This document shows, piece after piece, positions 45,383-54,844 of a stretch of 64,000 bases of DNA (positions are counted from its first letter, which is position 1; each line of letters starts with the position of its first letter). The position numbers and the translations under genes are program-made. Where the stretch lies: contig NZ_JAGGNU010000017.1 of NCBI RefSeq assembly GCF_018614915.1, positions 62,001-126,000 of the forward strand, read 5' to 3'. The stretch is from Variovorax paradoxus. GTDB taxonomy: Bacteria > Pseudomonadota > Gammaproteobacteria > Burkholderiales > Burkholderiaceae_C. A model generated the notes under the pieces. It did not search any database, had not been told where the DNA came from, and saw only the letters and a list, made by a program, of their open reading frames with translations.

Positions 45383-45403
45383 AATTCACCAATTGGTTAA
45401 ATT
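45383..45403. promoter_or_regulatory. Operator in the tetR-TPP enzyme gap
   Basis: AATTCAC-N5-GGT followed by an AT-rich end, with the perfect 10-bp palindrome ACCAATTGGT at its centre. It lies 7 bases before the tetR ATG. The same AATTCAC-N5-GGT pattern recurs at 46118, before the downstream operon. Confidence 0.65.
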
Positions 45404-45409
45404 CCGCCC

Positions 45410-46057
45410 ATGAAAGCCCCATCCCCTGCGCCCGCCGAACCGCGCTCGCGCGATGCCGATCGCTCGCAGCTCGCGATCCTCGCCTCGGCGCGGGACGAGT
45501 TCGCGCAGCGCGGCCTCGCCGGCGCACGCATGGACAGCATCGCGGCGCGCGCCGGGCTCAACAAGCGCCTGATCTACTACTATTTCGGCAGCAAGGACGA
45601 CCTGTTCCTGGCCGTGCTCGAACGCACCTACGCCGACATCCGCGAGGCGGAGCAGATGCTGCATCTGGACGAGATCGAGCCGGTCGAGGCCATCCGCCGG
45701 CTGATCTCCTTCACCTGGCACTACTACCTCGAGCACCCCGAGTTCATCACGCTGCTCAACAGCGAAAACCTGCACCGCGCGTCGCACCTCAAGCGCTCGG
45801 ACCGCATCCAGGACATGAATTCGCCGCTGGTACAGCTGCTCGACATGGTGCTCGAGCGCGGCCGGCGCGACAACCTCTTCCGCGCCGGCGTCGACCCGGT
45901 GCAGCTCTACATCTCCATCGCCTCGCTCTGCTACTTCTACCTCTCGAACAACGACACGCTGTCGGCCGTCTTCGGCCGCGACTTGCGCGCCCCCAAGGCG
46001 ATGGCGCAGCGCCTGTCGCACATGACCGACCTCGTGCTCGGCTACGTGCTGCACTAG
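45410..46057 (+). CDS. TetR-family regulator
   Basis: 215 residues. The N-terminal helix-turn-helix is clear (ARDEFAQRGLAGARMDSIAARAGLNKRLIYYYFGSKDDLF). The C-terminal ligand domain resembles the TetR_C group with VRRLISFTWHYYLEHPEF. The adjacent operators suggest it represses its own promoter region and the operon starting at 46158. Confidence 0.9.
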   Translation: MKAPSPAPAEPRSRDADRSQLAILASARDEFAQRGLAGARMDSIAARAGLNKRLIYYYFGSKDDLFLAVLERTYADIREAEQMLHLDEIEPVEAIRRLISFTWHYYLEHPEFITLLNSENLHRASHLKRSDRIQDMNSPLVQLLDMVLERGRRDNLFRAGVDPVQLYISIASLCYFYLSNNDTLSAVFGRDLRAPKAMAQRLSHMTDLVLGYVLH

Positions 46058-46083
46058 TACGGGTATCTCCTAGGGCCGGGACG

Positions 46084-46113
46084 TTGACGGGGTCACAAGC
46101 GGTTTCCTAGAAT
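46084..46113 (+). promoter_or_regulatory. Sigma70-like promoter of the sugar-acid operon
   Basis: TTGACG at 46084-46089 and TAGAAT at 46108-46113 with an 18-base spacer. The operator at 46118-46137 covers the expected transcription start, so binding there should repress. Confidence 0.65.
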
Positions 46114-46117
46114 CTCT

Positions 46118-46137
46118 AATTCACTTTTTGGTGAATT
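46118..46137. promoter_or_regulatory. Operator before the sugar-acid operon
   Basis: A perfect 7-bp inverted repeat AATTCAC / GTGAATT with a 6-base spacer, matching the pattern at 45383. It overlaps the probable start point of the operon promoter. Confidence 0.7.
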
Positions 46138-46157
46138 GATTCAACAAGGAGACTCTC

Positions 46158-47135
46158 GTGCCCACCACCACCCGACGCACCGCCCTCATCGCCGCGCTCG
46201 CACTCTGCGCCTCGTTCGGCGCCGCAGCGCAAGGCGCCTACCCCAACAAGCCGATCCGGGTGATCGTGCCCTTCGCGGCCGGCAGCACCACCGACATCAT
46301 TGCGCGCGCCATCGCCGACAAGATGGGTGTCAGCATGGGCCAGACACTGGTGATCGACAACCGCGGCGGCGCGAGCGGCACCATCGGGCAGCAGGCCGTG
46401 GCCACGGCCGCGCCGGACGGCTACACGATCATGATCCACTCGTCCTCGCACACGGTCAGCCCCTCGACCTTCGCGAAGCTGCCCTTCGACACCGTGGCCG
46501 ACTTCACCGGCATCACGCCGATCTCCTGGCTGCCCAACGCACTGGTGATCTCGCCCTCGAAGAACATCAAGACGCTGAAGGAGCTGCTCGCCGTCGCCAA
46601 GGCCAAGCCCGGCACCATCAACTTCGCATCGGCAGGCCAGGGCAGCGCCACGCACCTGAACGCCGAGAAGTTCAAGCTGGCGGCCAACATCGATGCCACG
46701 AACATTCCGTTCAAGGGCTCGGCCGAGGCAGTGACCGAAGTGCTGGCCGGCCGCGTCGACTACTACTTCTCGCCCATCGCGCCGGTGATCGGACAGATCA
46801 AGGAGGGCCAGCTGCTCGCGCTGGCCGTGGGCTCGCCCAAGCGCGCGGCCGCGCTGCCCGACGTGCCGACCACGGCCGAGGCCGGCGTGCCCGGCTCCGA
46901 GTTCAACTTCTGGATCGGGATGATGGCGCCGGCCAAGACGCCGCGCGAGATCGTGAACCGGCTGCACGACGAGGTCGCGAAGGCGCTGGCGAGCCCCGAA
47001 GTCAAGGAGCGCTTCCTGAAGCTCGGCGCCGATGCCTGGACGCTCAAGCCCGAGCAGTTCGACGCCTACATCAAGGAAGAAATCGCCAGCAACGCCAAGC
47101 TCGTGAAGGCTGCAGGCCTCACGCCGACACAGTAG
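46158..47135 (+). CDS. Bug/TctC family periplasmic solute-binding protein
   Basis: 325 residues from GTG 46158 with AAGGAG upstream. A signal peptide (about 1-23, ending GAAAQ) precedes the Bug fold: YPNKPIRVIVPFAAGSTTDIIAR, RGGASGTIGQQAVATAAPDGYTI and PTTAEAGVPGSEF. It is the first gene of the TetR-controlled operon and would capture the substrate for a tripartite transporter. Confidence 0.93.
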   Translation: MPTTTRRTALIAALALCASFGAAAQGAYPNKPIRVIVPFAAGSTTDIIARAIADKMGVSMGQTLVIDNRGGASGTIGQQAVATAAPDGYTIMIHSSSHTVSPSTFAKLPFDTVADFTGITPISWLPNALVISPSKNIKTLKELLAVAKAKPGTINFASAGQGSATHLNAEKFKLAANIDATNIPFKGSAEAVTEVLAGRVDYYFSPIAPVIGQIKEGQLLALAVGSPKRAAALPDVPTTAEAGVPGSEFNFWIGMMAPAKTPREIVNRLHDEVAKALASPEVKERFLKLGADAWTLKPEQFDAYIKEEIASNAKLVKAAGLTPTQ

Positions 47136-47159
47136 GACCCCAAGGAAGGAAACACATAC

Positions 47160-48323
47160 ATGGCACAGCAACGACTTGGACTCATCATGCATGGCGTCAC
47201 CGGACGCATGGGCATGAACCAGCATCTGATCCGCTCGATCGTCGCGATCCGCGCGCAAGGCGGCGTCACGCTCTCCAACGGCGACACGGTCATGCCCGAC
47301 CCGATCCTGATCGGCCGCAACGCCGAGAAGATCGAGGCGCTGGCCAAGGCCCACGGCATCGAGCGCTGGGGCACCGACCTCGACCGCGCGCTGGAGAACA
47401 AGGACGACACGATCTTCTTCGACGCCGGCACCACGCAGATGCGCCCCACCCTGCTGGCCAAGGCCATCCGCGCCGGCAAGCACGTCTACTGCGAGAAGCC
47501 GATCGCCACCAATCTCAACGAGGCCGTGGAGATCGCGCGCCTGGCCCAGGGCTCCGGCCTCAAGCACGGCGCCGTGCAGGACAAGCTCTTCCTGCCCGGC
47601 CTGCGCAAGCTCGACATGCTGCGCCGCGCGGGCTTCTTCGGCCGCATGCTCTCGGTGCGCCTGGAATTCGGCTACTGGGTGTTCGAGGGCGACCTGCAGC
47701 CGATCCAGCGTCCCTCGTGGAACTACCGCAAGGAAGACGGCGGCGGCATGATCCTGGACATGATGTGCCACTGGCGCTACGTGCTGGACAACCTGTTCGG
47801 GGAAGTGCAGTCGGTGTCCTGCCTGGGCGCCACGCACATCCCGAAGCGCTGGGACGAGGACGGCCAGCCCTACGAGGCCACTGCCGACGATGCCGCCTAC
47901 GCTACCTGCGAACTGCGCGGCCACGCCGGCGAGCCGGTGATCGCGCAACTCAACATGAGCTGGGCGACGCGCGTTCGGCGCGACGATCTCGTGACTTTCC
48001 ACGTCGACGGCACCGACGGCTCGGCCGTGGCGGGGCTCTCGTCGTGCCGTGCGCAGTCGCGCGTGGCCACGCCGCGGCCGGTGTGGAACCCGGACGAGAA
48101 GCAGACCATGAACTTCTTCGACCAGTGGCAGGAGATCCCCGACTCGCAGGTCTACGACAACGGCTTCAAGATCCAGTGGGAGCACTTCATCCGCCACGTG
48201 GTGGAAAACGCGCCCTACACGTGGACCTTGCCCGAAGGCGCCAAGGGCGTGCAGCTGGTCGAGGCCGCGCTCGAGTCGTGGAAGGACCGGCGCTGGATCG
48301 ACGTGCCGGCGTTGAAGATCTGA
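47160..48323 (+). CDS. Gfo/Idh/MocA-family oxidoreductase
   Basis: 387 residues. Its N-terminal Rossmann domain has HGVTGRMGMNQHLI, and the hallmark EKP motif is in GKHVYCEKPIATNLNEA; the C-terminal alpha/beta domain follows. Members oxidise or reduce sugars, inositols and their acids with NAD(P). In this operon it is probably the first oxidation step. Confidence 0.88.
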   Translation: MAQQRLGLIMHGVTGRMGMNQHLIRSIVAIRAQGGVTLSNGDTVMPDPILIGRNAEKIEALAKAHGIERWGTDLDRALENKDDTIFFDAGTTQMRPTLLAKAIRAGKHVYCEKPIATNLNEAVEIARLAQGSGLKHGAVQDKLFLPGLRKLDMLRRAGFFGRMLSVRLEFGYWVFEGDLQPIQRPSWNYRKEDGGGMILDMMCHWRYVLDNLFGEVQSVSCLGATHIPKRWDEDGQPYEATADDAAYATCELRGHAGEPVIAQLNMSWATRVRRDDLVTFHVDGTDGSAVAGLSSCRAQSRVATPRPVWNPDEKQTMNFFDQWQEIPDSQVYDNGFKIQWEHFIRHVVENAPYTWTLPEGAKGVQLVEAALESWKDRRWIDVPALKI

Positions 48324-48331
48324 GGCATCCG

Positions 48332-49519
48332 ATGGCTCTCTCGCTCACGCTCCCTACCGCAGCCGGCAAGCTGGCGCCCTATACGCTGCGCGGCAGCACG
48401 CCGGTCAAGCCACCGTCCGGTGTCAAGTTCAACCGCATCGCCTACTCGGCCGCGCACGTGGTGGCCGACCCGCTGGCGGCCATCGATCCGTGGCTGCAAT
48501 GCGCAGTCGATTGGGACGCCACCATCGCCTACCGCCGCCATCTGTGGTCGCTGGGCCTGGGCGTCGCCGAGGCGATGGACACCGCGCAGCGCGGCATGGG
48601 CCTGGACTGGCCGACCTCGCTGGAGCTGATCCGGCGCTCGCTCGATGCGGCGAAGGACGTGCCCGGCGCGCTGGTCGCCTCCGGCTGCGGCACCGACCAC
48701 CTGAACCCGGTCGACGTGAAGAGCGTCGACGACGTGATCCGCGCCTACGAGGAGCAGATGGAAGCCATCGAGGCGCTCGGCGGCAAGCTGATCGTGATGG
48801 CCAGCCGCGCGCTGGCCCACGTCGCCAAGAGCCCGGCCGACTACGAGCGCGTCTACGACCGCATCCTCTCGCAAGCGAAGCAGCCGGTGGTGCTGCACTG
48901 GCTGGGCGAGATGTTCGACCCGGCGCTGGCGGGCTACTGGGGTAGCGCCAATGTCGAAGCCGCGATGGACACGGCGCTGGGCATCATCGCCGCCCATCCG
49001 CACAAGGTGGACGGCATCAAGATCTCCCTGCTCGACAAGGACAAGGAGATCGCGATGCGCCGGCGCCTGCCCCCCGGCGTGCGCATGTACACCGGCGACG
49101 ACTTCAACTATGCCGAGCTGATTGCCGGCGACGGCTTCGGCCGGGAGCCCATGCACGGCCAAAGCGACGCGCTGCTGGGCATCTTCGACGCCATCGCGCC
49201 GGCCGCGAGCGCCGCACTGGGCGAGCTGGCCCTGGGCAACACGGAGAAGTTCCACGCGATCCTCGGCCCCACCGTGCCGCTGTCGCGCCACATCTTCCTG
49301 GCGCCCACGCGCTTCTACAAGACCGGCGTGGTGTTCATGGCCTGGCTCAATGGCCACCAGAAGCACTTCGCGATGGTCGGCGGCCAGCAGAGCACGCGCT
49401 CGCTGCCGCACTTTGCCGAGCTGTTCCGACTGGCCGATGCGGCCAACCTGCTGGAGCAGCCGGAGCTTGCGGTCGCGCGCATGAAGACGCTGCTGGCGCT
49501 GCACGGCGTCGACGGCTGA
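48332..49519 (+). CDS. DUF993 protein, DapA/aldolase-like TIM barrel
   Basis: 395 residues. The sequence (KFNRIAYSAAHVVADPLAAIDPWLQCAVDWDATIAYRRHLWSLGLG...) belongs to the DUF993 family, distantly related to dihydrodipicolinate synthase. The Schiff-base lysine would be in KVDGIKISLLDKD. Members are found in sugar catabolic operons with MocA oxidoreductases, but the reaction is not well defined. Confidence 0.8.
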   Translation: MALSLTLPTAAGKLAPYTLRGSTPVKPPSGVKFNRIAYSAAHVVADPLAAIDPWLQCAVDWDATIAYRRHLWSLGLGVAEAMDTAQRGMGLDWPTSLELIRRSLDAAKDVPGALVASGCGTDHLNPVDVKSVDDVIRAYEEQMEAIEALGGKLIVMASRALAHVAKSPADYERVYDRILSQAKQPVVLHWLGEMFDPALAGYWGSANVEAAMDTALGIIAAHPHKVDGIKISLLDKDKEIAMRRRLPPGVRMYTGDDFNYAELIAGDGFGREPMHGQSDALLGIFDAIAPAASAALGELALGNTEKFHAILGPTVPLSRHIFLAPTRFYKTGVVFMAWLNGHQKHFAMVGGQQSTRSLPHFAELFRLADAANLLEQPELAVARMKTLLALHGVDG

Positions 49520-49542
49520 GGTCCATCCAACAGGGGAGTCGC

Positions 49543-50566
49543 ATGCAGTTGCCCGATCGCATCGAAGACCTCGATCAGCTCGAGGAACTGCTGTCGCGCC
49601 CTTCGGAGGCACTGACCCGGACGCTGGCGCAGGTCGAGGGCGACATCCTGGTGCTGGGCGTGGGCGGCAAGAATGGGGCCGACCCTGGCGCGCATGGCGA
49701 AGCGCGCGAGTCCGGGCCGGCAGGTGATCGGCGTGGCGCGCTTCTCGGAGCCCGGCCTGCGCGAGCGTCTCGAAGCCCAGGGCATCCGGTGCATCGAGGC
49801 CGACCTGCTCTCGCGCGAGGCGCTGGCCGCCCTGCCCGATGCGCCCAACGTGATCTTCATGGCCGGGCGCAAGTTCGGCTCCTCGGGCAGCGAATGGCTG
49901 ACCTGGGCGATGAACGCCCACGTGCCGGCGCTGGTGGCGGAGCGCTGGCGCAGCGCGCGCATCGTCGCCTTTTCCACCGCCTGCGTGTATCCCTTCGCCG
50001 ACGTGGGCGGAGCGGGTGCACGCGAAGACGTGCCGCCCACGCCGCCGCCCGGCGAGTACGCGAACTCCTGCGTTGCGCGGGAGCGCATGTTCCAGCACTT
50101 CTCGCACCTGCACGGCACTGCCGGGCGGCTGATCCGGCTCTCGTATGCGATCGACATGCGCTACGGCGTGCTGCACGACCTGGCGCAGAAGCTCGTCGCG
50201 CGCGAGTCCATCGATCTGGGCATGGGCCACGCCAACATCATCTGGCAGGGCGAGGCCAACGACTGGACGCTGCGCGCCCTGGCCCACTGCGACACGCCGA
50301 CTTCGCCGCTCAACCTCAGCGGGCCGGCGATCGCCATCCGTGAAGCTGCGGAAGGCTTGGGCCAAAGACTCGGCAGCGCGCCCGTATTCACCGGCCGCGA
50401 AGCCGACACCGCATGGCTCGTCGACTGCAGCCGCGCCTTCGCGCTCTTCGGTCCGCCGCAGGTGACGCTGGCGCGCATGCTGGACTGGACGGCCGACTGG
50501 ACGCGCCGCGGCATGGCCAGCCTGGGCAAGCCCACGCACTTCGAAGCGCGCGACGGAAGGTACTGA
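49543..50566 (+). pseudogene. NAD-dependent epimerase/dehydratase with a frameshift
   Basis: The first 43 codons read in frame from ATG 49543 to DILVLGVGGK, then the frame breaks. Removing one A at 49672 or 49673 joins it to the frame starting MGPTLARMAKRA, which continues as an SDR-extended epimerase (VIFMAGRKFG, VAFSTACVYPF, YANSCVARERMF) to 50566. The break falls inside the NAD-binding glycine loop. It is either a sequencing error or a true loss of function. A start at ATG 49673 would lack the NAD-binding loop. Confidence 0.7.
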
Positions 50567-50568
50567 CC

Positions 50569-51636
50569 ATGCACTACTCCGAAATCCCGCCCGCCTCGCT
50601 CGCGCTGCTGAAGCGCGGCGCCGTGATTCCGGCCCACCTGCTGGCGCTCGATGCCGGCCGCAAGCTCGACGAGCGCCGCCAGCGCGCGATGAGCCGCTAT
50701 TACCTCGATGCCGGCGTCGGCGGCCTGGCCGTGGGCGTGCACTCGACGCAGTTCGCGATCCGCGAAGCGGGGCTGTACAAGCCGGTGCTCGAGCTCGCGA
50801 TGCATGAAGCGCTCACCTGGGAGACGCTGGATGGCAAGCGGCCGCTCTTCATGGTCGCCGGCCTGGCCGGCTCGACCGAACAAGCCAAGGCCGAAGCGCT
50901 CACCGCCCGCGGCCTCGGCTATCACGCCGGCCTGCTGAGCCTGGCCGCGATGAAGGGCGCGAACGAAGACGCGCTCATCGACCATTGCCGCGCCATCGCC
51001 GAGCTGATGCCGCTGGTCGGCTTCTACCTGCAGCCTGCGGTGGGCGGCATCCACCTGCCGGCCAGCTTCTGGCGCCGCTTCGCCGCCATCGACAACGTGG
51101 TGGCCATCAAGATGGCGCCCTTCAACCGCTACCGCACGCTGGACGTGTTGCGTGCTGTCGTCGAGGCCGGCGCCGAAGACCGCGTCACGCTCTACACGGG
51201 CAACGACGACCACATCGTGCTGGACCTGCTCACGCCCTATCGCTTCATGCGGAACGGCCAGTCCGTCACGCTTCGGATCAAGGGCGGGCTCCTCGGCCAC
51301 TGGAGCGTGTGGACGCGCCGCGCCGTCGAACTGCTGGCGCGCATCCACGACATCGTTCCGACAGGCAGCGTGCCCGCCGAGATGCTGTCGCTCGATGCGC
51401 AAGTGACCGATTGCAACGCCGCCCTGTTCGACGTCGCCAACGATTTCCGCGGCTGCATCGCCGGCTGCCACGAGTTGCTCCGGCGCCAGGGCCTGCTGGC
51501 CGGCACCTGGTGCCTCGACCCGCAGGAGTGCCTGAGTCCGGACCAGGCGGCAGAACTCACGCGCGTGCACGACGCCTACCCCCATCTGCACGACGACGAA
51601 TTCGTCGCCGCGCATCTGAAGCGCTGGCTCGGCTGA
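50569..51636 (+). CDS. DapA-family aldolase/lyase
   Basis: 355 residues of the dihydrodipicolinate synthase superfamily. The Schiff-base lysine is probable in NVVAIKMAPFNRY, and the barrel begins with PPASLALLKRGAVIPAHLLAL. It likely cleaves a 2-keto-3-deoxy sugar acid or related compound to pyruvate or an aldehyde. It follows the frameshifted epimerase by two bases. Confidence 0.82.
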   Translation: MHYSEIPPASLALLKRGAVIPAHLLALDAGRKLDERRQRAMSRYYLDAGVGGLAVGVHSTQFAIREAGLYKPVLELAMHEALTWETLDGKRPLFMVAGLAGSTEQAKAEALTARGLGYHAGLLSLAAMKGANEDALIDHCRAIAELMPLVGFYLQPAVGGIHLPASFWRRFAAIDNVVAIKMAPFNRYRTLDVLRAVVEAGAEDRVTLYTGNDDHIVLDLLTPYRFMRNGQSVTLRIKGGLLGHWSVWTRRAVELLARIHDIVPTGSVPAEMLSLDAQVTDCNAALFDVANDFRGCIAGCHELLRRQGLLAGTWCLDPQECLSPDQAAELTRVHDAYPHLHDDEFVAAHLKRWLG

Positions 51637-51703
51637 GCGCCGCTTCGCATCCCTAAGGTTTTCGCATCCCGTTTCCCCAGTCCAACTCATCCCAGGAGAC
51701 ACC

Positions 51704-52714
51704 ATGCAGAAGCGCACCTTGATCCGAAGCATCGCCTTCGCCGCGGCCCTCGCCGCGCTGGGCGGGCCCGTGCTGGCCCAGCAATGGAAGCCCTCGCGGC
51801 CCATCACCATCATCGTGCCGTGGGCGGCCGGCGGCTCCACCGACCAGGTGACGCGCGTCACCGCCGCGGAGATCGAGAAGACGCTGGGCCAGAAGGTGGT
51901 GATCGTCAACCAGCCCGGCGCCTCGGGCTCGATCGGCAGCAAGAGCGCGCTCGACGCACCCAAGGACGGCTACACCTGGACCGCCGGCGCGGCGCAGGAC
52001 CTGGGCGCCTACGAAACGCTGGGCATGCTCAAGACGAAGATCGCCGACTGGCACCTGTTCCTCAACGTCGCCAACGTGCAGGTCATCGGCGTGAATGCGG
52101 CCGCGCCGTACAAGAACGCCAAGGATTTGCTGGATGCGATGAAGGCCAAGCCGGGCCAGATCAGCGTGGCCACCGCGGGCGTGACCTCGGCCGGCCACAA
52201 CGCGATGGAGCTCATCGCCAAGAGCACCGGCGTCAAGTACCGGCACGTGACCTACGACGGCGGCAACCCGGCCGTGGTGGCCACGGTGGCCGGAGAGACC
52301 GAGGTCACGACGCAGCTCGCGGTCGAACAGGCCGACATGATCCGCGGCAAGCGCATTCGGCCGCTCGCCACGGTGAGCGACAAGGCGCTGGAGCTCGAGG
52401 GCTTCGGCACCATCGAACCGCTGTCAAAGACGCTCGACGGCTTCAAGGCGCCGGCCAACTACTTCGGCATCTTCATTCCCAAGGGCGTGCCCGACGAAGT
52501 GGTGAAGACGGTCGAGAAGCTCTGGGTCGACAACATCGCCAAGAGCGAGGTGCTCAAGAAGTACGCCACCAGCCGCGGCGCGCTCTTCGCACCGCTCTAC
52601 GGCGCCGAGGCGCAGACCGCGGTCACGCCGGCCATCCAGGCCAATGCCTGGCTGCTCTTCGACAGCGGCAAGGCCAAGGTCTCGCCCGAGACGCTGGGCA
52701 TCGCACGGCCGTGA
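51704..52714 (+). CDS. tctC: Tripartite tricarboxylate transporter solute-binding protein
   Basis: 336 residues. A signal peptide (about 1-25, ending GPVLAQ) precedes the Bug fold (WKPSRPITIIVPWAAGGSTDQVTR). It is followed directly by TctB and TctA, so this is the dedicated binding protein of that transporter. Confidence 0.93.
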   Translation: MQKRTLIRSIAFAAALAALGGPVLAQQWKPSRPITIIVPWAAGGSTDQVTRVTAAEIEKTLGQKVVIVNQPGASGSIGSKSALDAPKDGYTWTAGAAQDLGAYETLGMLKTKIADWHLFLNVANVQVIGVNAAAPYKNAKDLLDAMKAKPGQISVATAGVTSAGHNAMELIAKSTGVKYRHVTYDGGNPAVVATVAGETEVTTQLAVEQADMIRGKRIRPLATVSDKALELEGFGTIEPLSKTLDGFKAPANYFGIFIPKGVPDEVVKTVEKLWVDNIAKSEVLKKYATSRGALFAPLYGAEAQTAVTPAIQANAWLLFDSGKAKVSPETLGIARP

Positions 52715-53292
52715 GCACCGACGCCGCCCACAGCGCCGACAGCGCCGAGCGCGCCGCCGCCGAGGCCGAGGCCGCGGCGCACGAGCGCAAGATCTCGCCG
52801 CGCGCAGACCTCTGGCAGGCGCTCGGCTGGATCGCGCTCGGCATCGCGACCACCATCGGCTCGCTGCGCATGGACCGTCTCGAGAAGCAGGACATCAATC
52901 CGTACACCGTGCCGGGCCTCCTGCCGGGCCTGCTCGGCGCGGCGATCGCGTTCTTCGGCCTCCTGATGCTCTACCGCTCGTGGCGCCGGCTGGCCAAGGC
53001 GCCGCACGTGCCGCACGCGCGCACTGCGGAAGACCGTGCCGAGATGCGCCGCATGTGGACCGTGCTGGCGCTGTGCATCGGCTTCGCCGGCGGCCTCGTC
53101 GGCCACGGCTTGCCTTTCTGGCTCGCGGCCGCGGTCTTCGTCACCGTCACCATCGGCCTGCTGCAGTTCGCCCAGCGCAGCGCGCAGAACCAGCGCCGCC
53201 GCGGCCTGGCCTTTGCGCTGGCCGTGGGCCTGGGCGCGGGCATCGTCATCACACTCGTGTTCCAGGAATTCTTCCTGGTGCGCCTGCCCTGA
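52711..53292 (+). CDS. tctB: Tripartite tricarboxylate transporter small membrane subunit
   Basis: 193 residues from GTG 52711, overlapping the tctC stop (GTGA). Four hydrophobic segments after a charged N-terminus, with the typical TctB spacing (GLLPGLLGAAIAFFGLLML, then HGLPFWLAAAVFVTVTIGLL). It forms the membrane complex with TctA. Confidence 0.85.
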   Translation: MSTDAAHSADSAERAAAEAEAAAHERKISPRADLWQALGWIALGIATTIGSLRMDRLEKQDINPYTVPGLLPGLLGAAIAFFGLLMLYRSWRRLAKAPHVPHARTAEDRAEMRRMWTVLALCIGFAGGLVGHGLPFWLAAAVFVTVTIGLLQFAQRSAQNQRRRGLAFALAVGLGAGIVITLVFQEFFLVRLP

Positions 53293-53305
53293 GCCGGGAG
53301 AGCAC

Positions 53306-54832
53306 ATGTTCGAAGGCTTGCAGATGCTGGGGCATTCGTACCTCAGCTTCCTGAACTTCTGGTCCATCACCTACGGCCTGGGCGGCGCGCTGCTGGGCAT
53401 CCTGGTGGGCTGCATGCCGGGCCTGTCGGCCACGCTGTGCATCGCCCTCCTGACCACGCTCACGATCAAGATGGCGCCCAACGACGCCATCCTGATCCTG
53501 ATCTGCGCCTACGTCGGCACGCTCTACGGCGGCAGCCGCAGCGCCATCCTGCTCAACATTCCCGGTACCGCGGCCAATGCCGCGTCGTGCGCCGACGGCT
53601 ACGCGCTGGCGCGCAAGGGCGAAGCCGGCCGCGCGATCGGCATCGCGACCTCGGGCGCCTTCACCGGCACGCTGTTCGGCGTGCTGTGCCTGGCGATGTT
53701 CACGCCGGCGCTGGCCGAGATCGCGCTCTCCTTCGGCGCCTTCGAGTTCTTCTGGCTCGCGCTGTTCGGCGTCGCGATGTCGGGCAGCATCGTCGGCGAA
53801 GACCCGATCAAGGGCTGGCTCATGGGCTGCCTGGGCCTGCTGGTCGCCCAGATCGGCCAGGAAGGCCTCTACGCCTACGACCGCTTCACCTTCGGCTGGG
53901 ACGAGCTCTCCGGCGGCATCGCGCTCATCCCGGCGCTGATCGGCGCCTTCGGCTTCGCCGAGGTGCTGACCTCGCTGGCCGACCCCATCGAACGCAAGAT
54001 CATCGAGATGAAGGACTCGGTGCTGCCCCGCTTCCGCGAAGTGTTCCGGTACTGGCGCACCGTGATCCGCTCCGGCGTGATCGGCGTGGTCACCGGCATC
54101 CTGCCGGGCATCGGCGAGGACTCCGGCGCCTGGATGTCCTACGCGGCGGCCAAGACGGTGAGCCCCGAGCGCGAGCAGTTCGGCAAGGGCTCGATCGACG
54201 GCCTGATGGCGGCCGAGACCGGCGACATGTCGGCCATCCCCGGCGGCATCATTCCGGCACTGGCGCTCGGCATCCCGGGCTCGGCGCCGGCCGCGGTGCT
54301 GATGGCGGCGATGATCATCCACGGCATCCAGCCCGGCCCCATGCTCATGATCAAGACGCCGCAGTTCGTCTACGACGTGGTGGCGATGACCACGCTGGCC
54401 ACCTTCAGCATCCTGATCTTCGGGCTCTTCCTGGTACGGCCGCTGCTGCACGTGCTGCGCGTGCGGCGCTCGGTGCTCATGCCGGTGATCTTCGTGCTGT
54501 GCACGGTGGGCGCCTTCGCGATCGCCTCGCGCCTGTTCGACGTCTACTGCATGCTGGCCATCGGCGTCGGCGCCTTCTTCCTGCGCCGGCGCGGCTACGA
54601 GATGGCGCCCTTCGTGCTGGGCCTGGTGCTCGGCGAGCTGCTCGACAAGAGCCTGCGCCGCGGCCTGGTGCTGTCCGACGGCAGCATCGCGCCCTTCTTC
54701 ACGCGGCCGATCTGCGCCGCGCTGGCAGCGGTGACCATCCTGACCATGCTGATGTACATCCCGGCCGTCAATGTTCGCCTGCGTCGTGCATGGAGCGGCG
54801 CCAAGCGCTTCGTGTTTCGCCGCAGCGCCTGA
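53306..54832 (+). CDS. tctA: Tripartite tricarboxylate transporter large membrane subunit
   Basis: 508 residues with about 11-12 hydrophobic segments. TctA signatures are GILVGCMPGLSATLCIALL, YGGSRSAILLNIPGTAANAAS and GVVTGILPGIGEDSGAWMSYAAAK. It carries out sodium- or proton-coupled uptake of a carboxylate delivered by TctC. Confidence 0.95.
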   Translation: MFEGLQMLGHSYLSFLNFWSITYGLGGALLGILVGCMPGLSATLCIALLTTLTIKMAPNDAILILICAYVGTLYGGSRSAILLNIPGTAANAASCADGYALARKGEAGRAIGIATSGAFTGTLFGVLCLAMFTPALAEIALSFGAFEFFWLALFGVAMSGSIVGEDPIKGWLMGCLGLLVAQIGQEGLYAYDRFTFGWDELSGGIALIPALIGAFGFAEVLTSLADPIERKIIEMKDSVLPRFREVFRYWRTVIRSGVIGVVTGILPGIGEDSGAWMSYAAAKTVSPEREQFGKGSIDGLMAAETGDMSAIPGGIIPALALGIPGSAPAAVLMAAMIIHGIQPGPMLMIKTPQFVYDVVAMTTLATFSILIFGLFLVRPLLHVLRVRRSVLMPVIFVLCTVGAFAIASRLFDVYCMLAIGVGAFFLRRRGYEMAPFVLGLVLGELLDKSLRRGLVLSDGSIAPFFTRPICAALAAVTILTMLMYIPAVNVRLRRAWSGAKRFVFRRSA

Positions 54833-54844
54833 GGGCCGACGCCG

